This document shows, piece after piece, positions 8,394 through 17,108 of a DNA stretch of 64,000 nt. How positions within the stretch are numbered: the first letter of the stretch is position 1; the number at the start of each line of letters is the position of its first letter. Below the pieces are notes generated by a model, which was not told the origin of the DNA, did not search any database, and saw only the letters and a list, made by a program, of their open reading frames with translations. The stretch is from Thiocapsa sp. (GTDB lineage: Bacteria; Pseudomonadota; Gammaproteobacteria; Chromatiales; Chromatiaceae). The DNA is taken from positions 2,980,001 to 3,044,000 of the forward strand of contig NZ_CP073760.1 in NCBI RefSeq assembly GCF_018399035.1, in the 5' to 3' direction. The position numbers and the translations under genes were made by a program.

Positions 8394-9160
8394 ATCAACC
8401 GCCGGTCAAACGGAGCTTATCCCCTCACCCGGTGCTTCCCGCCCACTATGCCGCGGAGGAAGACCGTGTCGGGTACATTCGTGGCTTATTCGATCGCACC
8501 GCCGAGAGCTACGATCGCATCAATGCCTGGATGAGCCTGAACCGCGGGGAGCGTTACCGCATGGAGGCGATGGTGCGTGCCGGGATGCATGAAGGCCAAC
8601 GGGTGCTCGACTGCGCCTGCGGCACCGGCGTGATGGCCGCGCATGCGCAGAGGCTCGTCGGCACCTCAGGCGTCGTCGTCGCACTCGACCCGAGCATGCC
8701 GATGCTCGCGGTCGCCGGGGCGCGCGGGGTGCGAAACCGGGTATCGGGGACGGCCGAAAGGCTGCCGCTTCCGGATGCCAGCGTCGATGTCGTCACCATG
8801 GGTTATGCCCTGCGCCACGTCGCGGATCTGGGCGTCGCCTTCGCCGAGTTTGCTCGGGTGCTGCGCCCTGGCGGTCGACTGCTGATCTTGGAGATGGTGC
8901 CGCCGCGCTCGCCTGTCGGGCACCTCCTCGCGAAGCTCTACTTGAAGCACCTGGTGCCGACGCTGGCGTCTTGGCTGGGCGGCAGCGGCGACGCCCGCCG
9001 GCTGATGCAGTACTATTGGGACACCGTGGATCAATGCGTGTCCCCGAACGTCGTCATCGACGCTTTGAAGGACGCAGGCTTCGGCTCGGTCGCCAGATCG
9101 GTAAAGCTCGCACTCCTGACCGAGTACACTGCATGTCGTCTCGACGACGACCGATCCTGA
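8390..9160 (+). CDS. UbiE/COQ5-like methyltransferase in the pigment operon
   Basis: A 256-residue methyltransferase with the UbiE-type layout: VGYIRGLFDRTAESYDRINA near the N-terminus, VLDCACGTGVMAAHAQ as SAM motif I, VVTMGYALRHVADLGVAFAE and RVLRPGGRLLILEMVPPRSP. UbiE C-methylates quinone rings; here, inside an aryl-polyene operon beside a chorismatase-like enzyme, ring methylation of the hydroxybenzoyl head group is the natural guess. It is the second methyltransferase of the operon. ATGA overlap with the upstream gene indicates translational coupling. It is unlikely to be the housekeeping ubiE, because its surroundings are entirely pigment genes. Confidence 0.8.
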   Translation: MNQPPVKRSLSPHPVLPAHYAAEEDRVGYIRGLFDRTAESYDRINAWMSLNRGERYRMEAMVRAGMHEGQRVLDCACGTGVMAAHAQRLVGTSGVVVALDPSMPMLAVAGARGVRNRVSGTAERLPLPDASVDVVTMGYALRHVADLGVAFAEFARVLRPGGRLLILEMVPPRSPVGHLLAKLYLKHLVPTLASWLGGSGDARRLMQYYWDTVDQCVSPNVVIDALKDAGFGSVARSVKLALLTEYTACRLDDDRS

Positions 9161-9185
9161 TAAGGTTTTAAGCGGGTTTTTAAGC

Positions 9186-9473
9186 ATGACGGAAGAGACG
9201 GCAACAGATTCCCAACCCTCGATCCAGCAGGTCGAGCAGATGGTGATCCGAGAGTTGCGACTCGAAGAGGTCGGCATCACGCGGATCGACCCTGACGATG
9301 CGCTCTTCGGCAGCGGGCTCGGGCTCGATTCGATCGACGCCCTCGAGCTCGCGCTGGCCGTGTCCAAGGAGTACGGCGTGACCATCAGCTCGGAAGACCC
9401 GAAGGTGCAGCAGATCTTCGCCTCGCTCGGAAATCTCGCCACCTACATCCAAACTCAGCGGCGCAACGCATGA
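9186..9473 (+). CDS. Acyl carrier protein of the aryl-polyene pathway
   Basis: A 95-residue acyl carrier protein with the phosphopantetheine attachment motif GLGLDSIDALELA; the modified Ser is residue 49. It carries the growing polyene chain. The helix pattern is standard, with an acidic helix II (SIDALELALAVSKEYG). Aryl-polyene clusters often have two carrier proteins; only this one is present. The short gap before it (9161-9185) contains AAGGTTTTAAGCGGG, which gives only a weak ribosome-binding site. Its 3' end overlaps the next gene by four bases. Confidence 0.9.
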   Translation: MTEETATDSQPSIQQVEQMVIRELRLEEVGITRIDPDDALFGSGLGLDSIDALELALAVSKEYGVTISSEDPKVQQIFASLGNLATYIQTQRRNA

Positions 9474-10072
9474 CCCTCTCGGCGCGCGTGCTGACCGCGC
9501 TCGCGATCGCCTACCCCTTCGTGAGTCATTTCGGAGCCACCCTGGGTGCCCCGGTCGTACCCCTGTTGTGGCTGTGTCTGATGTTCTGGGGCAGTCTCCC
9601 GGGCCGCTCCCGCTCGCCGTTTCTTCTCTCACTCGCGCTCGCCTGTCCGGTCGCCGCCGTGATCGCGCATCTCGCCGGCCACGCCGACCTGCTGCTGCGC
9701 CTTCCGCCCGTGATCATCTGCTTCGCCTTCGCTTGGATCTTCGGTCGGACACTGCGGCCGGGTCGCACCGCGCTGATCTCGCGCATCGGCGAGCGAATGC
9801 GCGGCGAGTTACCCGAGCCAGTTGCCCATTACGGCCACCGCCTCACCGCCGTTTGGACCCTGTTCTTCGTGATCCTGGGACTGGAGTGTATCCTCTTGGG
9901 GCTGTTCGCCTCGCCGTTCTGGTGGTCGCTCTTCACCAACTACATCAACTATGCGCTGATCGCCCTGCTCTTCGTGATCGAGTATCCGATCAGGCGTCGG
10001 GTTCTTCGGGATCTGGAACACACCCCCTTCATCGATTCCCTGCGCGGATCCCTGCGCCTGGATCTTCGCTGA
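9470..10072 (+). CDS. Integral membrane protein of aryl-polyene clusters
   Basis: A 200-residue polytopic protein with about five hydrophobic segments (roughly residues 5-40, 48-68, 76-92, 125-148 and 152-170) and an Arg-rich cytoplasmic C-terminus (EYPIRRRVLRDLEHTP). Proteins of this kind (COG4648-like) sit between the carrier protein and the AMP ligase in aryl-polyene and flexirubin-type clusters; no biochemical role is established that I know of. ATGA overlap with the ACP gene supports co-translation. Confidence 0.7.
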   Translation: MTLSARVLTALAIAYPFVSHFGATLGAPVVPLLWLCLMFWGSLPGRSRSPFLLSLALACPVAAVIAHLAGHADLLLRLPPVIICFAFAWIFGRTLRPGRTALISRIGERMRGELPEPVAHYGHRLTAVWTLFFVILGLECILLGLFASPFWWSLFTNYINYALIALLFVIEYPIRRRVLRDLEHTPFIDSLRGSLRLDLR

Positions 10073-10090
10073 TCCAGGCCGAGCCGTCGC

Positions 10091-11494
10091 GTGCCCGAGA
10101 TACCGGATTCACTGCCGATCTTGCCCGGCTTCCAGTCGGATCGGCCCCTGTTTCTGACCGACTCGGCAGGGGTAGTCACCCATCGAGAATTCCTGAACAA
10201 GGCCGACGCACTGGCCCGGACACTGCCGGCCGCACCCTATCTGATCAATCTCTGCAACGATCGGTATCTGTTTGCGCTCGCCTTCGCGGCCGGTCTGATC
10301 CGCGGCGCCGTCAGCCTGTTCCCGCCGAACCGGCTCGCCGCGACCGCGCACGAGATCGCCTTGGACTATCCCGGCGCCGTCTGCCTCGGCGATACCCCGG
10401 TCGATGGATTGGAGCTGCCGCTCGGTATCGTCGAGGAGCCGGATTCGCGCGCCTGCGTCGCACGGGCAATACCCGACATCGCAGCCGACCGCGAGGTCTT
10501 CATCGGCTTCACCTCCGGCAGCACCGGACTCCCGCGGCCGCATCCGAAACGCTGGGGCGATCTCGTCGGTTGCGCCCGCGCGGCCGCACGGCGCTTCGGC
10601 TTCGGCCCGGAGTGCAGCATCGTCGCCACCGTCGTCCCTCAGCACATGTACGGCTTGGAGCTGTCGATCATGGTGCCCTTCGTGACCGGCGCGGCGGCGG
10701 TCGCCGCCCGCCCCTTCTTTCCGGCCGACATCCGTGACGCGCTCGCGAGCGCACCGGCGCCGCGCATCCTGGTGACGACGCCCGTGCATCTCGCGAGCTG
10801 TGTCGAGGCGGGCTTGACCTGGCCCGCCGTGGACATGGTGATCTCGGCGACCGCCCCGCTGCCGCAGACGCTGGCCGAGCGTGTCGAATCGCTGCTGACC
10901 ACGCAGGTACTCGAGATCTACGGCAGCACCGAGACCGGCTCGATCGCCAGTCGTCGCACCTGCCGGGATCCGGCTTGGACCTGGTACGACAGCGTGCGTC
11001 CGTTGCGCGAGGCGGATGGGATCAGCGTCACGGCCGACTTCATCCCCGCCCCGACGATGGTCGCCGACCTCTTGGATCTCGATGGCGACACTGGCTTTCG
11101 TCTCGTCGGCCGAGCCGCGGAGATGCTCAAGGTCGGCGGCAAGCGCGCCTCGCTGGCCGATCTGAACCTGAAGCTGACGGCGATCGAGGGCGTGCGCGAC
11201 GGCGTCTTCGTGGCACCCGACGGGGACCGTGATCCGGTCGGACGCCTCGCCGTGATCGCCGTCGCGCCGGGGCTGACCCGGCAGGCCCTGATTGCCGGAC
11301 TGGCGGGCCGCATCGATCCGGTCTTCTATCCGCGCCGGGTTGTTTTTGTGGATCGCCTGCCCCGGAACGAGGCCGGAAAACTGCCGCGGGAGGGCCTGCT
11401 GCGGATCTTGGAAACCGCGACCGAGACCCGGATCGAGACCCGGATCGAGGCCGGTCTCGAGAACGGGCGCGAAGGCGAGCAAGATGCAGACTAA
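10091..11494 (+). CDS. AMP-dependent synthetase/ligase (aryl starter activation)
   Basis: A 467-residue ANL-superfamily adenylating enzyme. It shows the phosphate loop FTSGSTGLPRPHPKRW, the adenine-binding EIYGSTETGSIASR, and the hinge and C-terminal Lys region GRAAEMLKVGGKRA ... RLPRNEAGKLPREGL. In aryl-polyene pathways this ligase activates the aromatic acid and loads it onto the carrier protein. It is somewhat shorter than typical (about 500-550). The start is GTG 10091, eighteen bases after the membrane-protein gene. Its stop codon TAA (11492-11494) is the first base triplet of a dispersed repeat (TAAACCGCG), so the natural C-terminus may have been changed by the insertion: the last residues ETRIETRIEAGLENGREGE are low-complexity. 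Confidence 0.85.
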   Translation: MPEIPDSLPILPGFQSDRPLFLTDSAGVVTHREFLNKADALARTLPAAPYLINLCNDRYLFALAFAAGLIRGAVSLFPPNRLAATAHEIALDYPGAVCLGDTPVDGLELPLGIVEEPDSRACVARAIPDIAADREVFIGFTSGSTGLPRPHPKRWGDLVGCARAAARRFGFGPECSIVATVVPQHMYGLELSIMVPFVTGAAAVAARPFFPADIRDALASAPAPRILVTTPVHLASCVEAGLTWPAVDMVISATAPLPQTLAERVESLLTTQVLEIYGSTETGSIASRRTCRDPAWTWYDSVRPLREADGISVTADFIPAPTMVADLLDLDGDTGFRLVGRAAEMLKVGGKRASLADLNLKLTAIEGVRDGVFVAPDGDRDPVGRLAVIAVAPGLTRQALIAGLAGRIDPVFYPRRVVFVDRLPRNEAGKLPREGLLRILETATETRIETRIEAGLENGREGEQDAD

Positions 11495-11684
11495 ACCGCG
11501 CCCGGTGCGGTATGCGTCGTTTGTTGGATTGGCTTGGCCGCGCCAGCTCCGACAACTGTCGGAGCTGGCGCGGTTTAAAGTATTAAAAAATACTAAATCT
11601 TAAACCGCGTCCCCAGAAAGGTCGGAAACATCCTCGAGCCCGACACAAAATGAAAATTACGCATTTCTCTCTGGACGCGGTTTA
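11492..11684. repeat. Two-unit dispersed repeat (family 1) inside the pigment operon
   Basis: Type A unit forward at 11492-11577 with a strong internal hairpin (GCCAGCTCCGACA ... TGTCGGAGCTGGC), an AT-rich linker at 11578-11600 (AAGTATTAAAAAATAC) and a type B unit in reverse at 11601-11684. The left terminus supplies the TAA stop of the AMP ligase; the right terminus ends five bases before the dehydratase ATG. It is the only long gap in an otherwise overlapping operon, so it probably inserted after the operon formed. The hairpin could affect mRNA processing or polarity. Confidence 0.9.
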
Positions 11685-11689
11685 ACAGG

Positions 11690-11998
11690 ATGCAGACTCG
11701 GCTCATCTCCATCCCGCTCGAGCATCCGGTGTTCGAGGGTCATTTCCCCGGTCGCCCGATCGTGCCCGGATCCATGTTGATCGATCTCGTGCTCGCCACC
11801 TGGGATGCCTCCGGGGGCGATCCGGTCATCTCGATACCGAGCGTGAAGTTTCATCGGCCGGTGGCGCCCGGCGACACCCTGGTGCTGCACTTCACACCGA
11901 CAACCCCGGGGCCCGGGACCGAGACCGGGGTACGCTTCACCTGTCTGCGCGAGGAGACGCTGGTCTGCTCCGGTGTGCTCGTGCCCCGCGCACCATGA
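11690..11998 (+). CDS. FabZ-like 3-hydroxyacyl-ACP dehydratase (hot-dog fold)
   Basis: A 102-residue single hot-dog domain with HPVFEGHFPGRPIVPGSML, the FabZ active-site helix (catalytic His in EGHFPG and its following PGxLxxD-type segment), then a beta sheet ending CSGVLVPRAP. It would remove water from the beta-hydroxy intermediate to create each double bond of the polyene. It is shorter than housekeeping FabZ (about 145-150). The gene follows a repeat unit by five bases and overlaps the acyltransferase by four. Housekeeping fabZ would normally lie beside lpxA, so this is a pathway-specific copy. Confidence 0.8.
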   Translation: MQTRLISIPLEHPVFEGHFPGRPIVPGSMLIDLVLATWDASGGDPVISIPSVKFHRPVAPGDTLVLHFTPTTPGPGTETGVRFTCLREETLVCSGVLVPRAP

Positions 11999-12918
11999 CC
12001 GACTGGACCAGCCAACGCGAGCGCGGCAGCCCTTTCGCGGTGCGCCTGATCCTCTGGATCGCGCTCCATCTGGGTCGCGCACCGGCGCGTGCGCTGCTCT
12101 ATCCGATCACGCTCTATTTCATGATCAAGGCCGGCCCGCAACGACGCGCGTCGCGGCGCTTCCTGACCCAAGTGCGCGGCAGACCCGCGCGGCTGCCGGA
12201 CATCGCCCGGCATCTCCACAGCTTTGCGGCGACCATTCTGGACCGGGTCTTTCTGCTTGCCGGGCGCCGCGAGCTGCTGGATATCCGTCTGCACCACCCG
12301 GAGCGGGTCACCGACCGGGTCGCGGCCGGCCAGGGCTTCCTGTTGCTCGGCTCACATCTCGGCAGCTTCGAGATCCTGCGCGCACTCGCCATCGAGGAGG
12401 CGCGGATGCCGCTGAAGATCCTCATGTATCCGACCCACAACCGCATCATCACGGAGCTGCTGCACGCCTTGAACCCCGCGTTCGCCGACTCGGTGATCTC
12501 GCTCGCCTCGCCGCAGCCGCTCCTGGCCGTGCAGGAGAACCTCCAAGCCGGCCGGATCGTCGGCTTGCTCGGGGATCGCCACATGCCGGACGAGCCGACG
12601 GTGATGTGCGACTTTCTCGGTCGCCGCGCCGCCTTCCCGACCGGCCCGCTGAGCCTCGCCGCGGTGACCGGCGTGCCCGTGATCCTCCCCTTCGGGATCT
12701 ATCGCGGCGGCAACCGCTACGACCTCTATTTCGAGGTCCTCGCCGAACGGGTCGAGCTCGATCGCGCGCGGCGCAAGGCATCGCTGCAGGAGTGGGTTCA
12801 GCGCTACGCGGACCACCTTGCGCACTACAGCCGCGAGGCACCCGAGAATTGGTTCAACTTCTACGACTTTTGGGAGGAGGGCGATGGCCCGCAGCCGCCG
12901 TCCCGGGCTGGTCGTTAG
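11995..12918 (+). CDS. LpxL/HtrB-like acyltransferase of the pigment operon
   Basis: A 307-residue member of the lipid A biosynthesis acyltransferase family: N-terminal hydrophobic region, then LLLGSHLGSFEILRAL with the HxxxxE catalytic pair, LLGDRHMPDEPTVMCDFLGR and FPTGPLSLAAVTGVPVILPF. In aryl-polyene clusters such enzymes are thought to attach a fatty or polyene acyl chain to the lipid anchor. It acts at the inner membrane. ATGA overlap with the dehydratase upstream; its last 35 bases overlap the LolA-like gene. A lipid A role cannot be excluded from sequence, but position favours the pigment. Confidence 0.8.
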   Translation: MTDWTSQRERGSPFAVRLILWIALHLGRAPARALLYPITLYFMIKAGPQRRASRRFLTQVRGRPARLPDIARHLHSFAATILDRVFLLAGRRELLDIRLHHPERVTDRVAAGQGFLLLGSHLGSFEILRALAIEEARMPLKILMYPTHNRIITELLHALNPAFADSVISLASPQPLLAVQENLQAGRIVGLLGDRHMPDEPTVMCDFLGRRAAFPTGPLSLAAVTGVPVILPFGIYRGGNRYDLYFEVLAERVELDRARRKASLQEWVQRYADHLAHYSREAPENWFNFYDFWEEGDGPQPPSRAGR

Positions 12919-13510
12919 AGTGCGCGCGGCTTGTCTCGCGCTCTACCTATCCCTGTCGTACGCGGGGACCCTCTCGGCGGCCGGACAGCCGGTCGACGTG
13001 CAAGCCCTGATGCAACTCCTCGGGCGCGTCGAGCGTGCCGAGGTCGCCTATCAAGAGCGCGTGGAGTCCGGGCTGATCGACACCGCCATCGGAACCCGCG
13101 GCAATCTGGTCTACCAGGCGCCGGACGACATCCGCCGCATCAGCGACGACGGTGACGGCTTCGCGCTGGATGGCGATCGGATGCAACTCATCAGGGGCAA
13201 CCAGATCACCGACGAGCTGGTCGTGTCCGAGATCAAGCCGCTGGCGGCCTTGGTCGGCGCGCTGCGTGCCACCTTCGCCGGCGACCTCGCCGCACTGCAG
13301 GCGGACTATCGGCTCGACTACGGCGTGACCGAGCAGGCGTGGACCCTCGACCTCGCACCCCGAGCGATCGCGCTCTCGCCCCTGTTCCAGCGCATTCGGA
13401 TCCTCGGCGACGGGGCGACAATCGAGACCATCGAGATGCTGGAGGCGAACGGGGACCGGCGCACCCTGCAGATGCAGCTGCTGGCACGCGAGCCGGCTGG
13501 ACTCGAGTAA
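12884..13510 (+). CDS. LolA-like periplasmic carrier protein
   Basis: A 208-residue secreted protein: start ATG 12884 (MARSRRPGLVVRVRAACLAL) preceded by GGGAGGAGG, signal peptide with hydrophobic core CLALYLSLSYAGTLSA, then the LolA-type half barrel (FRRVERAEVAYQERVESGLI-like start, LVYQAPDDIRRIS, TLDLAPRAIALSPLFQRI). LolA ferries lipidated cargo across the periplasm; relatives in aryl-polyene clusters are assumed to carry the pigment lipid to the outer membrane. It lies between the acyltransferase and the exporter, as in other clusters of this type. The cargo is inferred. Confidence 0.75.
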   Translation: MARSRRPGLVVRVRAACLALYLSLSYAGTLSAAGQPVDVQALMQLLGRVERAEVAYQERVESGLIDTAIGTRGNLVYQAPDDIRRISDDGDGFALDGDRMQLIRGNQITDELVVSEIKPLAALVGALRATFAGDLAALQADYRLDYGVTEQAWTLDLAPRAIALSPLFQRIRILGDGATIETIEMLEANGDRRTLQMQLLAREPAGLE

Positions 13511-13513
13511 GCG

Positions 13514-15850
13514 ATGCGGCTGCCCACACCTGCGCGGCGCTCCATCCTGCTCGCGGCCTGGCTCGTCGTGCTGGGGCTGCTCGCCCTCTGGAACGGTTTC
13601 AACTTGCGCCCGAGCACCGATCTGTCTCAGTTCCTGCCGCGCGGCGTGTCCCAGCAAGACGCGGTGCTGCTCTCGCAGGTGCGCGGCGGCGTCGCCGCGC
13701 GCACCCTGCTGCTGCGCATCGGCGGGGCGCGGCCGGCCGAGGCGCTGGCCGACGCGAGCCGTGCACTGGCCGCGGGTCTGCGCAACGACGAGGGATTCGC
13801 GCAGATCGCCAACGGCGAGCTCGATCTCGCGATGCGCGAGACGGACCCGGACATCTTCCGCTACCGCTATCTGATCGGCCCGCCGGGCGCCTGTATCGAT
13901 GCACTCACCGAGCCCGCGCTGCGTGCCGCACTCGAAGAGCGCCTCGCGGAGCTGGCCTCGGGCGCGGCCATGCTCGACAAAGAACGCTTCGGCGCGGATC
14001 CCACCGCCTGCTATCGCCAACTGCTGCGCGCGCTGATCCCGCAACGCACACCGAATCGCCGGCATGGGGTCTGGTTCAGCCCCGATGGCGACTACGCACT
14101 GATGGTCGTGGTCACGCACGCGCAGGCGTCGGATCTCGCCGCGCAACGCCGCGCGGTCGAGCAGATCCGGGATGTCTTCGATCACCTGCCCGAAAGCGCC
14201 GATCTGACCTTGGAGCTCGCCGGCCCCGGCTATTTTGCGGTCGGCTCGGAGCAACGCATCAAGACCGAGACACGGGTGCTGAGCATTGCGGCCGGCATCG
14301 CCACCGCGGGGATCCTGGCCATGGCCTTTCGCTCCGCGGCGCTGGTGCTGCTCGGCATGCTGCCGCTCCTGAGCGGGATTATGGTCGGGGCCGCGCTGGT
14401 GTCCTGGCTGTTCGGCTCGGTGCACGGCATGACCCTGGCCTTGGGTGTCACCCTGCTCGGGGTTGCGCTCGACTATCCGGTGCACGTCTACGCCCACGCC
14501 GCCGGAGCCGATCCCGGGCAGACCAAGCCGGTCTGGCGCACGCTGCTGCTCGGCATGGCGACGACGGTGCTCGGCTACGCGGCCTTGGCTTGGACCAGCT
14601 TCGAGGGCCTGTCGCAGCTCGGCGTGCTCGCCGCGGCGGGCCTGATCACGGCGGCACTGACCTCCCGGTACCTGCTGCCGGCGCTCATGCCTGTCGGCTA
14701 TCGGCTGCCCGAGCGCCGCTGGCTGGCCGCGTTTCAGGCGCGCCGACCGCATTGGTCGCCGCGTGCCGGTCTCGGGCTGTTGCTGCTCGGCCTTGCCGGA
14801 CTCGGGCTGGTCCTGTCGATCGGCGGCAACCCATGGGAAACCGACATCCGCCGCCTGAGCACGGTGCCGCAGGCCGAGATCGAGAAGGACAGCCTGATTC
14901 GGGCCCAGCTCGGCGCCCCTGACGTCTCGCGCCTGCTCTATGTCGTGGCGGATGATGAAGCGGCCGTGCTCGCGCGCCTGGAGGCGGTGCTTCCCGATTT
15001 GGACGCCCTCCAAGCGCAAGGGCTCATCGACGCGTTCGACAACGTCGCGCGCTGGCTGCCGAGCCCGCAGACCCAAGCGACGCGTCGCGCCGAACTCCCG
15101 GACCCTGCCGAGCTGACCGTGCGCTTGGCGGCCGCCAACGCCGAGCTGCCCTTTCGCCTGGAACGGCTCGCGCCCTTCGTCGAGGACGTGGATGCCTCGC
15201 GTGATCTCGAGCCCCTGACAACGGCCGATATCGCCGACGGGCTCATCGGAACCCGCGTCTCGATGCTGCTCCAGCCGCTCGGCGACGCCTGGCTCGGCCT
15301 GGTGCCCTTGTCCGGCGTCGCCGACGAGGCCGTCGGTCCTCTCGATGCGTTGGCCGAGCGCCGCGGGATCAAATATCTTAACCTGCGACAGGGCACTGCC
15401 GATCTGCTGGCCGGATTCTTCGCCGAGGCATTGGACAAGTTCTTGATTGCCGCCCTCGTTATCGCGCTCGCTTTGGCCCTCGCGCTGCGCAGCCTCGCGC
15501 GAATCGGTCTGGTGCTGCTCCCGATCGTTATCGCACTCGTCTGGACCTTCACGCTGGTGATCCTGATCCAAGGCTCGGTCAACCTCTTCCATCTGGTCTC
15601 GCTGCTCTTGGTCGCCGGGCTCGCCGTCGACTACAGCCTCTTTCTGAATCGCCCGGCCGCCGACGATGCGGATCGGCTGCGCACGCTGCTCTCGGTCAGT
15701 GTCGGCGCCGGCTCGAGCTTCGCCATGTTCGGTTTTCTCGCGCTGTCCGCGATCCCCGCGTTGCAGTCGATCGGTCTCACCGTCACCCTGGGCATTCTCT
15801 GTGCCTACGTCCTGTCGCTGCTGCTGGCGAGGGCCGAGCCCGTTGGTTAA
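13514..15850 (+). CDS. RND/MMPL-family exporter of the pigment operon
   Basis: A 778-residue membrane transporter with two repeated halves, each one a lone helix (about residues 10-30 and 415-435), a large periplasmic loop, and a bundle of five helices (about residues 250-400 and 640-775). Typical MMPL motifs are present, such as LALGVTLLGVALDYPVHVYA and LLLVAGLAVDYSLFLNRPA, both with the intramembrane Asp-Tyr pair used in proton transfer. It is likely to move the aryl-polyene lipid from the inner membrane to the periplasm, where the LolA-like protein would collect it. Start at ATG 13514, three bases after the LolA-like stop. Confidence 0.85.
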   Translation: MRLPTPARRSILLAAWLVVLGLLALWNGFNLRPSTDLSQFLPRGVSQQDAVLLSQVRGGVAARTLLLRIGGARPAEALADASRALAAGLRNDEGFAQIANGELDLAMRETDPDIFRYRYLIGPPGACIDALTEPALRAALEERLAELASGAAMLDKERFGADPTACYRQLLRALIPQRTPNRRHGVWFSPDGDYALMVVVTHAQASDLAAQRRAVEQIRDVFDHLPESADLTLELAGPGYFAVGSEQRIKTETRVLSIAAGIATAGILAMAFRSAALVLLGMLPLLSGIMVGAALVSWLFGSVHGMTLALGVTLLGVALDYPVHVYAHAAGADPGQTKPVWRTLLLGMATTVLGYAALAWTSFEGLSQLGVLAAAGLITAALTSRYLLPALMPVGYRLPERRWLAAFQARRPHWSPRAGLGLLLLGLAGLGLVLSIGGNPWETDIRRLSTVPQAEIEKDSLIRAQLGAPDVSRLLYVVADDEAAVLARLEAVLPDLDALQAQGLIDAFDNVARWLPSPQTQATRRAELPDPAELTVRLAAANAELPFRLERLAPFVEDVDASRDLEPLTTADIADGLIGTRVSMLLQPLGDAWLGLVPLSGVADEAVGPLDALAERRGIKYLNLRQGTADLLAGFFAEALDKFLIAALVIALALALALRSLARIGLVLLPIVIALVWTFTLVILIQGSVNLFHLVSLLLVAGLAVDYSLFLNRPAADDADRLRTLLSVSVGAGSSFAMFGFLALSAIPALQSIGLTVTLGILCAYVLSLLLARAEPVG

Positions 15851-15902
15851 ACTCGGCAAAACAGGGTTTTTCACCGTCAGGGAACGCAGCCGCCGAACAG
15901 CC

Positions 15903-17108
15903 ATGCCGATCACGCCCGCCAGGATCCGTGCCTACACGCTGACCACCGCGTTGGGGCACGGCTGCCGACCTCACCTGCAAGCCCTGACCGAGATGCGGCC
16001 CGGCCTGCGTCTCTGGACGCCCGAGGAGGCGCCCGTGCCGTCATGGGCGGGTGTCGTCGACGGCCTGGATGCGGTGCGTCTGCCGGCTCGGCTCGCCGAG
16101 TTTGAATGCCGCAACAACCGTCTCGCCGAGTTGGCGCTCGGCGGCGACGGCTTCGCCGAGCAGGTCGAAGCGGCTCGCGAGTGCCACGGCCCGAGCCGGA
16201 TCGGCCTCTTCCTCGGCACCAGCACGTCCGGCATCCGCCACACCGAGCAGTGTTACCGACGCCACTTCGAGGAGAAGACGCCCGGTCTCGGCGATGATCT
16301 GCGCTTCGACACGACCCACGCCTATGTCTCGCTAGCGGACTACTGTCGGCGTCGGCTCGGTCTGAACGGACCCTCCATGGTGATCTCAACGGCCTGCTCT
16401 TCCGGCGCCAAGACCTTTGCGGCGGCGCAGCGGGCCTTGTCGGCCGGACTCTGCGATGCGGCCGTCGTCGGCGGCGTCGATACACTGTGCGCGACCACGC
16501 TCTTGGGTTTTCACGCACTTGGCCTGCTCTCGCCCACACCTTGCACACCCTGGGGACAGGGACGCACCGGCATCAGCATCGGCGAGGGCGCGGCCTTTGC
16601 GCTGCTGGAGCGAGACGGCGACGCGGACGACGACGGCCTGTCCCTGCGCGGTTACGGCGAGAGCACCGACGCCTACCACATCACCTCGCCTCACCCGCAG
16701 GGCGACGGCGCCGTGTCGGCGATGCGCGCTGCGCTTGACTCCGCAGGCATCAGCGCCGACGCGATCGATTACATCAACCTGCACGGCACCGGGACAGCGG
16801 CCAACGACCTGTCCGAAGACCGGGCCGTCGCAAGGGTGTTCGGCGACACCGCGATCGCCAGCGCCACCAAGGGCTGGACCGGTCATACCCTGGGCGCGTC
16901 CGGGGCGGTCGAGGCGGTGATTTCGCTGATCTGTCTTCGGGAGGGGCTGATCCCGGGCACCCTCAATACGACGACCTTCGACCCCGATCTCTCGACACGA
17001 CTCATCCGCGACAGCGAGGCGCGACCGATCGCTCGGGTGCTGAGCAACGCCTTCGGTTTCGCCGGCAACAACTGCGCACTCGTCTTCGGACGGAACCCAT
17101 GCGCCTGA
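15903..17108 (+). CDS. Beta-ketoacyl-ACP synthase (active subunit)
   Basis: A 401-residue FabB/F-type condensing enzyme with an intact triad: Cys165 in VISTACSSGAKT, His294 in INLHGTGTAAND and His328 in GWTGHTLGASG. It extends the polyene on the carrier protein with malonyl units. ATG 15903 gives MPITPARIRAYTLTTALGHG, the usual first strand; 52 bases separate it from the exporter stop. The partner at 17099 lacks the active Cys, so the two probably form a KS/chain-length-factor heterodimer as in aryl-polyene synthases. Canonical clusters carry a further FabF-like synthase, absent here. Confidence 0.9.
   Translation: MPITPARIRAYTLTTALGHGCRPHLQALTEMRPGLRLWTPEEAPVPSWAGVVDGLDAVRLPARLAEFECRNNRLAELALGGDGFAEQVEAARECHGPSRIGLFLGTSTSGIRHTEQCYRRHFEEKTPGLGDDLRFDTTHAYVSLADYCRRRLGLNGPSMVISTACSSGAKTFAAAQRALSAGLCDAAVVGGVDTLCATTLLGFHALGLLSPTPCTPWGQGRTGISIGEGAAFALLERDGDADDDGLSLRGYGESTDAYHITSPHPQGDGAVSAMRAALDSAGISADAIDYINLHGTGTAANDLSEDRAVARVFGDTAIASATKGWTGHTLGASGAVEAVISLICLREGLIPGTLNTTTFDPDLSTRLIRDSEARPIARVLSNAFGFAGNNCALVFGRNPCA

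Noticed and set aside
12947..15913. Antisense open frame of 988 codons opposite the exporter gene
   Set aside because: Same shadow-frame composition; the opposite strand encodes a clear MMPL exporter in an operon.
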